Assembly: GCA_021848465.1 (NCBI GenBank)
Contig: JAJZUP010000007.1
Location: 2,501-66,500, forward strand
Source: Pseudomonadota bacterium
GTDB taxonomy: Bacteria > Pseudomonadota > Gammaproteobacteria > Burkholderiales > Gallionellaceae
DNA: 64,000 nucleotides
Direction: 5' to 3'
The notes beneath the pieces were generated by a model. The model was not told where the DNA came from. It did not search any database and saw only the letters and a list, made by a program, of their open reading frames with translations. This document shows positions 1 to 10,453 of this stretch, piece by piece; position 1 is the first letter of the stretch; the number at the start of each line of letters is the position of its first letter. A program made the position numbers and the translations under genes.

Positions 1-2152
<2,152 letters not shown>

Positions 2153-2297
2153 ATAATATTAGGCAACAAACAAGTGAACGTGAAACGGAAAACCGTTCTT
2201 CACCTTCGCTCGCAACAATCAAAACACACTTTGCTTCTTCCAGTTAATGTCGAGCGATGCCAATGCAAATAGCAGCGGCAGCGAACGACGACAGTTA

Positions 2298-2416
2298 TGT
2301 CTGACGACCATAGCAAGTTGGCCCCACTCCTTCCCATCTCGAACAGGACAGTGAAACGACTTCGCGCCAATGATAGTGTGCACCTCGCATGTGAAAGTAG
2401 GTCATCGTCAGACTCC
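2298..2416 (+). rRNA. rrf: 5S ribosomal RNA
   Basis: About 119 bases with the terminal stem TGTCTGACGACC pairing with GGTCATCGTCAGAC, and typical internal segments such as CCCATCTCGAAC and AGTGAAACGAC. It lies about 145 bases after 23S with no tRNA in the spacer, the usual 23S-5S arrangement. Its last bases recur at 2635-2659. Confidence 0.96.
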
Positions 2417-2421
2417 TTACA

Positions 2422-2459
2422 AACAACAAAGCCCTCCTCGTGAGGGCTTTGTTGTTTTT
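2422..2459 (+). terminator. Rho-independent terminator of the rRNA operon
   Basis: Long hairpin: AACAACAAAGCCCTC pairs with GAGGGCTTTGTTGTT around a short loop and is followed by a T run. It sits 5 bases after 5S. Confidence 0.93.
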
Positions 2460-2492
2460 AGCGTTTGAAAACTGACCTGCTTGAGATTCTGA

Positions 2493-2624
2493 CAACACGT
2501 GCCATAGCGACGTGTTGCGGCGCAGGCTATTGGCTACGACGTAACCTAATGGTTAGTCTGCGCCGCAATATGCTGCTTGGCAGCATATTGTTTTAGCTCA
2601 GCGAATGTTAAGTCCCAACGGGAC
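2493..2624. repeat. Cluster of palindromes in the spacer after the rRNA operon
   Basis: The 2461-2879 spacer has no credible gene. Four palindromes sit in a row: CAACACGT/ACGTGTTG (2493-2517); a larger one with arms TGCGGCGCAGGCTA (2516-2529) and TAGTCTGCGCCGCA (2554-2567) enclosing TAACC/GGTTA (2542-2555); CAATATGCTGC/GCAGCATATTG (2566-2590); and GTCCC/GGGAC (2612-2624). Its core TTGGCTACGACGTAAC (2530-2545) recurs with one change at 61124-61139. It may be a REP-like or miniature mobile element. There is no encoded protein. Confidence 0.7.
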
Positions 2625-2634
2625 GGCTGGAACC

Positions 2635-2659
2635 AAAGTAGGTCATCGTCAGACTCCTT
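2635..2659 (+). repeat. Duplicated 3' end of 5S rRNA
   Basis: 25 bases (AAAGTAGGTCATCGTCAGAC followed by TCCTT) are identical to 2394-2418, the last bases of 5S plus two flanking bases. The rest of a 5S gene is absent, so this is a tail fragment. It is separated from the real 5S by the terminator and the palindrome cluster. Confidence 0.85.
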
Positions 2660-2839
2660 GGAAATCAAAACACCCCGCCAGATTCAGATGCCCCTGAATT
2701 TTATTTGCTTCAGCGCAATACTGAATAGCGTACGGGCATGTGAATAGAGGTTCGCCCCGAAGTGTGAAGCTTAACTCCGTCGTGTTGGCTTGATTCGCTG
2801 GAATTAATGATTGACCGTAATCATTCGTAGCCTGCGATG

Positions 2840-2848
2840 TGCTAGAAT
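2840..2848 (+). promoter_or_regulatory. Candidate extended -10 promoter of typA
   Basis: TGCTAGAAT matches an extended -10 element (TGnTATAAT) and ends 31 bases before the typA start. No convincing -35 is seen at normal spacing; TTGACC at 2811 is too far away. Confidence 0.4.
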
Positions 2849-2879
2849 GCGCGCCTTTTGAATTTTGCAGGTATCCAAA

Positions 2880-4709
2880 ATGTCTCGCGCCCTTCGTAAT
2901 ATTGCCATCATTGCCCACGTTGACCACGGCAAGACCACTCTCGTCGACCAACTCTTGAAACAGAGCGGTACCTTCCGCGACAACCAGAAGGTTGACACTC
3001 GCGTGATGGACAGCAACGATCTGGAAAAAGAGCGCGGCATTACGATTCTGGCGAAGAACACTGCCATCGAATACGAAGGGACTCATATCAACATCGTTGA
3101 TACGCCTGGACACGCTGACTTCGGCGGCGAAGTCGAGCGCGTGCTGGGTATGGTGAATGGTGTGCTGCTGCTGGTGGACGCGGTGGAGGGCCCGATGCCC
3201 CAGACCCGCTTTGTCACCAAGAAGGCTTTGGCGCTGGGCCTGAAGCCTATCGTTGTCATCAACAAGGTTGACCGTCCCGGTGCGCGCCCTGACTGGGTGG
3301 TGGACCAAACTTTTGATCTGTTCGACAAACTGGGTGCGAGCGACGAGCAGCTCGATTTCCCGATCATTTATGCTTCCGGCTTGAACGGCTGGGCATGTCT
3401 CAATTTGAGTGATGCTCCATCCAAAGGTGGTTCAGCATCAGACATGCGTCCGCTGTTCGATACAGTTTTGAAGCACGTTCCAACGCCACCGGGCAGCCCG
3501 GATGCACCGCTGCAATTGCAATTGGCAGCACTGGATTACTCAACATTTACCGGCCGCCTTGGTGTTGGGCGTATTCTGAATGGCCGCATCAAGCCAGGTC
3601 AATCGGTCGTGGTGATGAACCATGAGAATCAGGTAGGCTCAGGCCGTATTAACCAGGTATTGGGTTTCAAGGGGCTGGATCGTGTGCCGGTCGACAGCGC
3701 CGAAGCGGGTGACATCATCATCATCTCAGGCTTGGAAGACATAGGTATTGGCGTCACCATTTGCGACAAGGATAATCCAGTAGGCCTGCCCATGCTGACC
3801 GTGGACGAGCCAACCCTGACGATGGACTTCATGGTCAATACCTCTCCGTTGGCGGGTACTGAAGGCAAGTTTGTTACTTCGCGCCAAATTCGTGATCGCC
3901 TCACCAAAGAGCTGCTGACCAACGTTGCCTTGCGCGTTGAAGATACCGGCGATGCCGATGTGTTCCGTGTTTCGGGACGCGGTGAGCTGCACCTCACCAT
4001 CCTGCTGGAAAACATGCGTCGTGAAGGCTTTGAGATGGCCGTAGGTAAGCCGCGCGTGGTGTACAAGGAAATCAATGGCGAGAAGTGTGAGCCGTATGAG
4101 AATCTGACCATCGACCTTGAAGACGAACACCAGGGGGCGGTGATGGAAGAGATCGGCCGCCGCCGCGGCGAACTGACCAATATGGAATCGGACGGACAGG
4201 GACGTACCCGCCTGGAGTACCACATTCCGGCGCGAGGCCTGATTGGCTTCCAGTCTGATTTCATGACCATGACGCGCGGCACCGGCTTGATGAGCCACGT
4301 GTTCGACGACTACGGCCCGATCAAGCCTGACCTTCCCGGCCGTCATAACGGTGTGCTGATTTCGCAGGAAAACGGCGAAGCAGTGGCCTATGCGTTGTGG
4401 AACCTGGAAGATCGTGGTCGCATGTTTGTCAGCCCCGGTGAGAAGCTGTATGAGGGCATGATTATCGGCATCCACAGTCGCGACAACGACCTGGTAGTGA
4501 ATCCCATCAAGGGCAAGAAACTCACCAACGTGCGTGCCTCGGGTACCGATGAAGCGGTGCGATTGACCACCCCGATCAAACTGACACTGGAATCCGCCGT
4601 TGAATTCATCGACGATGACGAACTGGTTGAGCTGACTCCGAAGACCATCCGTATCCGCAAGCGTTTTCTGCAAGAGCACGAACGCAAGCGTGCTTCACGT
4701 TCCGAGTAA
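2880..4709 (+). CDS. typA: Ribosome-associated translational GTPase TypA/BipA
   Basis: 609 residues, the normal family length. TypA/BipA is a translation-factor GTPase that binds 70S ribosomes and supports 50S assembly and stress growth. The N-terminal GTPase domain is clear: [10 protein letters not shown] (P-loop, about residue 15), RGITI (switch I), [10 protein letters not shown] (G3), [10 protein letters not shown] (G4). It is followed by EF-Tu-like domain 2, EF-G-like domains III and V, and the C-terminal TypA-specific domain with [10 protein letters not shown] chose MSRALRN at 2880 rather than an in-frame ATG 15 bases upstream because it matches family N termini. The gene is monocistronic, lying between the rRNA spacer and a terminator shared with convergent lysS. 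Confidence 0.97.
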   Translation: MSRALRNIAIIAHVDHGKTTLVDQLLKQSGTFRDNQKVDTRVMDSNDLEKERGITILAKNTAIEYEGTHINIVDTPGHADFGGEVERVLGMVNGVLLLVDAVEGPMPQTRFVTKKALALGLKPIVVINKVDRPGARPDWVVDQTFDLFDKLGASDEQLDFPIIYASGLNGWACLNLSDAPSKGGSASDMRPLFDTVLKHVPTPPGSPDAPLQLQLAALDYSTFTGRLGVGRILNGRIKPGQSVVVMNHENQVGSGRINQVLGFKGLDRVPVDSAEAGDIIIISGLEDIGIGVTICDKDNPVGLPMLTVDEPTLTMDFMVNTSPLAGTEGKFVTSRQIRDRLTKELLTNVALRVEDTGDADVFRVSGRGELHLTILLENMRREGFEMAVGKPRVVYKEINGEKCEPYENLTIDLEDEHQGAVMEEIGRRRGELTNMESDGQGRTRLEYHIPARGLIGFQSDFMTMTRGTGLMSHVFDDYGPIKPDLPGRHNGVLISQENGEAVAYALWNLEDRGRMFVSPGEKLYEGMIIGIHSRDNDLVVNPIKGKKLTNVRASGTDEAVRLTTPIKLTLESAVEFIDDDELVELTPKTIRIRKRFLQEHERKRASRSE

Positions 4710-4723
4710 TTTTTCTGACTCGA

Positions 4724-4759
4724 AAAAAATAAGGATGCCTGCGGGCATCCTTATTTTTT
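4724..4759. terminator. Bidirectional terminator between typA and lysS
   Basis: AAAAAATAAGGATGCC pairs with GGCATCCTTATTTTTT around a tiny loop. It has A and T runs on both sides, so it serves the two convergent genes. Confidence 0.93.
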
Positions 4760-4778
4760 GTAAGCGCTTAAATAATGC

Positions 4779-6284
4779 TCAGCTCTCCGGCCGCATGTGC
4801 GGGAACAGGATTACGTCGCGGATGCTTGGGCTGTCGGTCAGCAGCATGACCAGACGGTCGATGCCGATCCCTTGTCCGGCAGTTGGGGGCAAGCCATATT
4901 CCAGCGCGCGAATATAGTCGTTGTCCTTGAACATGGCCTCTTCGTCTCCGGCTTCCTTGGCGGCCACCTGTGCGTCGAAACGCTGTTCCTGGTCTTCCGG
5001 ATCGTTCAGCTCGGAGAAGCCATTGGCAATTTCACGTCCGACGATGAACAGCTCAAAGCGCTCGGTAATACCGGGGCGAGCGTCTGATGCCCGCGCCAGC
5101 GGAGAGGTTTCTACCGGGTAATCCACGATAAAGGTCGGTTCAAACAGGCGCGCTTCAGCCAACTCTTCAAACAGCGAGAGCTGCAAGCCGCCGATACCGT
5201 CTTCCGGTTTATATTTTGCCTTCAGGTCCTGCAATTCATTGATCAGGAAATCACGATTGTTCAATTGCGCATCGGTGAACTGCGGGTGGTATTTCTGGAT
5301 CGCCTGAACCATGGTCAGGCGATGGAACGGTTTGCCCAGATCCAGTTCCTGGCCCTGATAGGTGATGACCGTCGTACCTAATACCTTGCGCGCTACCTCG
5401 GCAAACAGTTTCTCGGTGAAGTCCATCAGGTATCTGTAATCACGATAAGCCTCATAAAACTCGATCATCGTGAACTCAGGGTTATGCCGGGTCGACAGGC
5501 CTTCGTTGCGGAAGTTGCGGTTGATCTCGAACACTTTCTCGAATCCGCCCGCCACCAGCCGCTTCAGGTAAAGCTCTGGCGCGATGCGCAGGTAGAGCGG
5601 CATGTCGAGCGCGTTATGGTGCGTGACAAAGGGCTTGGCCGATGCGCCGCCCGGGATCACGTGCATCATCGGCGTTTCAACCTCGAGATAATCGTGGCGC
5701 GTGAAGAATTCACGAATGGTCTGGATGACCCTGGAGCGGATCAGGAAAGTCTTGCGCGTATCTTCGCTGGTGATCAGGTCCACATAGCGCTGGCGATATT
5801 TCTGCTCCTGGTCGGTCAGACCGTGGAATTTTTCCGGCAGCGGACGCAACGCCTTGGTCAGCAGGCGCAGTTGTGTAACGCGCACCGATAGCTCTCCGGT
5901 CTTGGTTTTGAACAGCACGCCCTGCGCGCCCAGGATATCACCCAGGTCGTAATGCTTGAATTCGGCATGCACGGCTTCGCCAGTAATGTCATTGCTGATA
6001 AAAAGCTGGATGCGCCCGCTCATATCCTGCAGGGTCGCAAAGCTCGCCTTGCCCATCACGCGTTTCAGCATCATGCGTCCGGCAACGGCAACATGGATTT
6101 GCTCCGTTTCCAGTTCGTCATGGGACTTTTCGCCGAAGGCTGCATGCAGATCGGCAGCAAGATTCTTGCGCTCGAAATCATTGGGGAAGGCCACGCCTTT
6201 TTCGCGGATGGCTTTCAGCTTGGCGCGGCGCTCGGCAATGATCTGGTTTTCGTCTTGAGGTGTGGTGTTTTGTTCGGTTGTCAT
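4779..6284 (-). CDS. lysS: Lysyl-tRNA synthetase, class II
   Basis: 501 residues, the standard length. It charges tRNA-Lys in the cytoplasm. The N-terminal OB-fold anticodon-binding domain (about residues 50-170) is followed by the class II catalytic core. Motif 2 is [20 protein letters not shown] and motif 3 is [11 protein letters not shown] near the C terminus. The start at 6284 ([13 protein letters not shown]) gives the variable charged N-terminal extension usual for LysRS. It lies 13 bases after prfB, the common prfB-lysS operon order in proteobacteria. Confidence 0.97.
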   Translation of the reverse strand: MTTEQNTTPQDENQIIAERRAKLKAIREKGVAFPNDFERKNLAADLHAAFGEKSHDELETEQIHVAVAGRMMLKRVMGKASFATLQDMSGRIQLFISNDITGEAVHAEFKHYDLGDILGAQGVLFKTKTGELSVRVTQLRLLTKALRPLPEKFHGLTDQEQKYRQRYVDLITSEDTRKTFLIRSRVIQTIREFFTRHDYLEVETPMMHVIPGGASAKPFVTHHNALDMPLYLRIAPELYLKRLVAGGFEKVFEINRNFRNEGLSTRHNPEFTMIEFYEAYRDYRYLMDFTEKLFAEVARKVLGTTVITYQGQELDLGKPFHRLTMVQAIQKYHPQFTDAQLNNRDFLINELQDLKAKYKPEDGIGGLQLSLFEELAEARLFEPTFIVDYPVETSPLARASDARPGITERFELFIVGREIANGFSELNDPEDQEQRFDAQVAAKEAGDEEAMFKDNDYIRALEYGLPPTAGQGIGIDRLVMLLTDSPSIRDVILFPHMRPES

Positions 6285-6297
6285 GATGGCCTCTAAA

Positions 6298-7402
6298 TTA
6301 AACGCCTTGTTTCAAACTGGCTTCAATGAATGCATCCAGGTCGCCGTCGAGCACCTTTTGCGTGTTGGAGATTTCCACGTTGGTGCGCAGGTCCTTGATG
6401 CGCGACTGGTCGAGCACGTAGGAGCGAATCTGGTGGCCCCAGCCCACGTCGGTCTTGCTGGCTTCCAGCTTGTCCGACTCAGCCTGGCGCTTGCGCAGCT
6501 CCAGTTCGTACAGGCGCGATTTCAGCATCGACATCGCCTCGGCCTTGTTGCGGTGCTGCGAGCGGTCGTTCTGGCACTGCACCACGATGCCGGTGGGCTG
6601 GTGGGTGATGCGGATCGCCGAGTCGGTTTTGTTGATGTGCTGACCGCCCGCACCGGAGGCGCGGAAGGTATCGATGCGCAGGTCGGCCGGGTTGATCTCC
6701 ACTTCAATGGAATCATCTACCTCGGGTGAGACAAACAGGCTGGCGAAGGATGTATGGCGGCCGCCCGAGGAATCGAAGGGCGACTTGCGCACCAAGCGGT
6801 GCACGCCGGTCTCGGTGCGCAGGTGGCCGTAGGCGTATTCACCCTCGACCTTGATCGAAGCACTGCGGATACCAGCCACGTCGCCGTCGGTCTGTTCCAG
6901 TATCTCGGCCTTGAAGCCCTTGCGCTCGCAATACCTGAGGTACTGGCGCAGCAGCATGGAGGCCCAGTCGCACGCTTCGGTTCCGCCGGCGCCGGCCTGG
7001 ATGTCGATGAAGCAGTTGTTCGGGTCGGCCGGATTGGAGAACATGCGGCGGAATTCAAGTGTCTCTACGCGCTTCTGGATTTCCTGCACATCGGCAGCGA
7101 TACTCAACAAGCTGTCGTCATCATTCTCGGCCTGTGCCATCTCGAAAAGTTCTGCGGCGTCGGTGAGCCCTTGTTCTATCTGGCTCAGGCCGAGCACCAC
7201 GTCTTCCAGCGACTTGCGCTCGCGGCCCAGGTCCTGGGCGCGCTTGGCATCGTTCCATATGGCGGGATCTTCAGACAGTGCTACGACTTCGGTCAGGCGT
7301 TCCTGCTTGCTATCGAAGTCAAAGATACCTCCGAAGTTCGAGATTGCGGGCGCGCAAATCCTGCAGGGAATTGCTCAGGGCGTTGAGTTGTTCTGCATCC
7401 AT
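6298..7402 (-). CDS. prfB: Peptide chain release factor 2 (programmed +1 frameshift)
   Basis: RF2 recognises UGA and UAA stop codons. The product is about 367 residues, made by a +1 shift after codon 27. The first frame runs from ATG at 7402 to an in-frame TGA at 7321-7319, and the second frame runs on to 6298. The SPF codon-recognition tripeptide (RKSPFDSSG) and the catalytic GGQ ([10 protein letters not shown]) are both present. Reading only the second frame gives a truncated protein starting near 7200, which would lack the N-terminal domain. It is followed closely by lysS. Confidence 0.96.
7318..7332 (-). promoter_or_regulatory. Programmed +1 frameshift site of prfB
   Basis: On the minus strand GGAGGT (7332-7327) acts as an internal Shine-Dalgarno, and three bases further comes CTT TGA C (7324-7318). 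This is the canonical RF2 autoregulatory signal: low RF2 lets the ribosome slip on CTT past the UGA. Confidence 0.95.
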
Positions 7403-7435
7403 GGTGGTATCGCTCAGTAGTCAGTCAAAGGCGCG

Positions 7436-7441
7436 ATTATA
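7436..7441 (-). promoter_or_regulatory. Candidate -10 box of the prfB-lysS operon
   Basis: A perfect TATAAT on the minus strand, about 34 bases before the prfB ATG. The -35 is weak (TGCCGG at 16-base spacing). Confidence 0.45.
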
Positions 7442-7469
7442 CTAGCGAGGCGTACCCCCGGCATAGCCA

Positions 7470-8732
7470 TCATAGTACCGCCATGCCGATGGCGACGCCC
7501 GCGGCCATGGCGGCAAAGCCGGCTGCCACGCGCTTGGCCAGGCGCGGGCCGCCAATGAAGAACAGCATGCCAAACTTGAAAGCCATATTGGCAATGAAGG
7601 CGATGGCTATCGCGGCAACGGCTTGGTCGGCAGTGAGTTTTTCCAGCGAAAAAAGGCGCAGGCTGGACAGGGTGATTGCGTCCACGTCAGTGAGGCCGGA
7701 GACCATGGCGACGATATACAGACCGCTGCTGCCGGCAATGTCCGACAGCCACGCGGAGCAGACCAACACCACGGCATAGAGCAGGCCGAAACTCAGTGCG
7801 GCATGCAGCTCGGTCGGGTTGGCGGTTTGCGGCATGGGCAGCTCTTCCTCGGTGCTGAGCCGGCGCCAGCTCAGCAAGGTGACGGCCAGCCCGAACAGCA
7901 GGCCGAGTCCCATCGGGAGCAGCAATTTGCCGACCACCTGCGGCGAGACCACCGAGCTCACCACGGTCAGGCGAATCAGCACCACCTGACTGGCAATCAG
8001 GATCACTACCGCGGACAGGTGCAGCATGTTTTCGTCGGTCTTGCTGTGGCGCGCGTAGACCATGGTGGTGGCGGTGCTGGAAGCCAATCCGCCGAAGACG
8101 CCCAACAGCGGCGCGCCGTAGCGATGGCCGGTCCAGTGCAAGGCAACATAGCCGGCCAGGCTGAGTCCGGAGATCAGCACCACCATCATCCAGGCATTGT
8201 GCGGATTGAAGGCGTTGTAAGGGCCATACGTCCGGTCCGGCAGGATTGGCAGGATCACAAAGCTCAGTACGCAGAACTGAAGGATGGAAACCAGGTCGCG
8301 CCGCGACAGGCGCTGGGACATGCCTTGCAACTCCGGCTTGAAGTACAGCAGGGCAGTGGTGGCAATGGCGATCATTACCGCCAGTTTGGTGTATTCGTAC
8401 CAGACCAGCACGCCCAATGCGTAACTGAGCAGCAAGGCCGCTACCGTGGTGGTGCCGGGGTCGTTGTTTTCGGTCGGGGTGTTGATGTAGGCCGCCACAA
8501 TCATGACGGCGGTTGCGAGCAGGCCTGCGCTCAACAGCCATGGCGAGCCGCTCTTCTCCGCGATCAATGCGATCAGCGTGCCAAACAGCGCGACCAGGGT
8601 AAAGGTACGCAAGCCGGCCTTGGCGGCGGGATTGCGCTCGCGCTCCAGACCGATGAGCAGGCCGATGGCGAGGCTGGTCAGGAATTGCGGCAGCACATCA
8701 ATGCCGTTGCCTTGCAGGAACCCGGAATCCAT
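7470..8732 (-). CDS. MgtC/SapB-DUF4010 family inner-membrane protein
   Basis: 420 residues, almost entirely hydrophobic, with about 11-13 predicted membrane segments. The N-terminal part (LTSLAIGLLIGLERERNP, about residues 17-34) is the conserved MgtC/SapB-type motif, followed by a long DUF4010-type half with SGLTDVDAITL near residue 345. The function of the family is unsettled, with proposals around Mg homeostasis or transport. It starts 3 bases after the recJ stop, so it is probably the last gene of a glnE-recJ-DUF4010 transcript. Confidence 0.88.
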   Translation of the reverse strand: MDSGFLQGNGIDVLPQFLTSLAIGLLIGLERERNPAAKAGLRTFTLVALFGTLIALIAEKSGSPWLLSAGLLATAVMIVAAYINTPTENNDPGTTTVAALLLSYALGVLVWYEYTKLAVMIAIATTALLYFKPELQGMSQRLSRRDLVSILQFCVLSFVILPILPDRTYGPYNAFNPHNAWMMVVLISGLSLAGYVALHWTGHRYGAPLLGVFGGLASSTATTMVYARHSKTDENMLHLSAVVILIASQVVLIRLTVVSSVVSPQVVGKLLLPMGLGLLFGLAVTLLSWRRLSTEEELPMPQTANPTELHAALSFGLLYAVVLVCSAWLSDIAGSSGLYIVAMVSGLTDVDAITLSSLRLFSLEKLTADQAVAAIAIAFIANMAFKFGMLFFIGGPRLAKRVAAGFAAMAAGVAIGMAVL

Positions 8733-8735
8733 CGC

Positions 8736-10430
8736 TTATTCTCCTTGCCAGTGACGCACGATCAGTTGCAGCGTTTCACGGCCATTGTATTCATTGATAC
8801 TTAAGCTGTACACAGCATGAATCTCTTCCGGTGCGGGTTCACTGGAAAAGAAGCGGATCGCGTCCAGCTCGCCGGCTGTGCCGGCAAGTCTCAGCTTGAG
8901 ATGCTTTTCGCCCACCACCCGTTGCGAAATTACCCGGAATGCCCCCTCGAACAGCGGTTCCGGAAAGCCCTGTCCCCACACTTGCCGGGCCAGGTCTTGC
9001 GCAGTCGCCAGGCTGAAATCCCGGGCTGGCAGTTCGCCATCCGTTTCCAGCGTTTTTACCAGTTGTGCCGGAGTGACCTGGGTGCGGGTAGCAAGCTCGA
9101 ATGCATGCTGGAAGGTCGCTAAATGCTCTTCGCGCACCGTGACGCCGGCCGCCATCGCATGGCCGCCGAATTTTTGCAGTACATGCGGATGGGACTTCGC
9201 GACCAGATCCAGCGTGTCGCGCAAGTGCAGACCGTCAATGCTGCGGCCCGAGCCTTTCAGCTCGCCTTCCTTGCTGCGCGCAAATACGACAACCGGGCGA
9301 TGGAAGCGGTCTTTCAGGCGCGACGCCAGGATGCCGATGACGCCCTGGTGCCAGCTTTCGTCAAACAGCGTCAGCGTATAGTGATCGCCCGGGTCAAAAT
9401 TTTCGAGTGTCGCCAGCGCGCTTTCCTGCATGTCCGACTCGATGCTTTTGCGCTCATGGTTAAGGGTGTCGAGCTGCTGGGCAAGGCGTAGCGCAGCAGT
9501 CTCGTCATCGCTCAGCAGGCAGCGGATACCCAGCGACATGTCGTCCAGGCGTCCGGCGGCATTCAGGCGCGGGCCCAGGATAAAGCCGAGTTCATATGTG
9601 GCGGCCTGGCTGGGCGCGCGCCGGGCAATTTGCAAAAGGGCATTGATGCCGGGGCAGGCACGGCCGGAGCGAATACGCTGCAAGCCCAGGTGCACGAGAA
9701 TGCGGTTGTTGTCGTCAAGGCGCGCCACGTCGGCCACGGTTCCGAGCGCGACAAGATCCAGCAGGCTGCCGAGGTTGGGCTCGCTGCGCTCGGCAAAAGC
9801 GCAGCGCGCACGCAGCTCGGCCCGCAGCGCCAGCAACACGTAGAACATGACGCCCACACCAGCCAGGTGCTTGCTCGGGAAGGTGCAGCCCGGCTGGTTC
9901 GGATTCACGATGCATGCCGCAGCGGGGAGGGTGTCGCCGGGCAAGTGATGGTCGGTGACCAGCACTTGCACGCCGAGGCGATTGGCTTCCTCGACACCGG
10001 CCACGCTGGCAATGCCGTTATCAACGGTCAGCAGGATATCCGGATTGGCTTGCCGGTGTGCCAACTGCACGATTTCCGGGGTCAGCCCGTAGCCGTACTC
10101 GAAACGGTTCGGCACGATGAAGTCCACGTCGGCACCGAGCCAGGCCAGTCCGCGCAGCGCGACGACGCAGGCCGTGGCGCCGTCGGCATCATAGTCGGCC
10201 ACGACCAGGATGCGTTTGCGCGCGGCAATCGCATCGGCCAGCAGCTGCGCCATCGCGGTTGCATTTTTCAAACCGGTGAAAGGGAGCAGGCGCGTGCTGT
10301 CATATTCCAGTTGCGCCGGCTGGCTGATGCCGCGCGCCGCGTAAATGCGCGCTTGCAGGGGGGCGAATCCGGCGGCAAGCAATGCGTTTTCGAGATCGGC
10401 GGGGCAGGGGCGTTGGGCAGTCAGGGGCAT
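8736..10430 (-). CDS. recJ: Single-stranded-DNA-specific exonuclease RecJ
   Basis: 5'-3' ssDNA exonuclease of the DHH phosphoesterase superfamily, used in RecFOR recombination and mismatch repair. 564 residues from the start MPLTAQRPCPADLENALL. Motif I VVADYDADGATA (about residue 80), the VTDHH motif, GRLNAAGRLDDM and the DHHA1 signature KFGGHAMAAG are all visible. An upstream in-frame ATG at 10538 would overlap glnE by 85 bases and add a non-homologous N terminus, so I prefer 10430, which leaves a 23-base gap after glnE. Confidence 0.94.
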   Translation of the reverse strand: MPLTAQRPCPADLENALLAAGFAPLQARIYAARGISQPAQLEYDSTRLLPFTGLKNATAMAQLLADAIAARKRILVVADYDADGATACVVALRGLAWLGADVDFIVPNRFEYGYGLTPEIVQLAHRQANPDILLTVDNGIASVAGVEEANRLGVQVLVTDHHLPGDTLPAAACIVNPNQPGCTFPSKHLAGVGVMFYVLLALRAELRARCAFAERSEPNLGSLLDLVALGTVADVARLDDNNRILVHLGLQRIRSGRACPGINALLQIARRAPSQAATYELGFILGPRLNAAGRLDDMSLGIRCLLSDDETAALRLAQQLDTLNHERKSIESDMQESALATLENFDPGDHYTLTLFDESWHQGVIGILASRLKDRFHRPVVVFARSKEGELKGSGRSIDGLHLRDTLDLVAKSHPHVLQKFGGHAMAAGVTVREEHLATFQHAFELATRTQVTPAQLVKTLETDGELPARDFSLATAQDLARQVWGQGFPEPLFEGAFRVISQRVVGEKHLKLRLAGTAGELDAIRFFSSEPAPEEIHAVYSLSINEYNGRETLQLIVRHWQGE

Positions 10431-10453
10431 CGAATCGGGTAATCGTAGCGTGG

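Noticed and set aside
2461..2879. A second, full 5S rRNA gene
   Set aside because: Only the last 25 bases are repeated; the remainder of the 5S sequence is absent.
7623..8804. 393-residue open frame on the plus strand opposite the DUF4010 gene
   Set aside because: Its composition (Gln, Gly, His, Ala rich, no motifs) is that of an antisense shadow in G+C-rich DNA; the minus strand gives a clear membrane protein.
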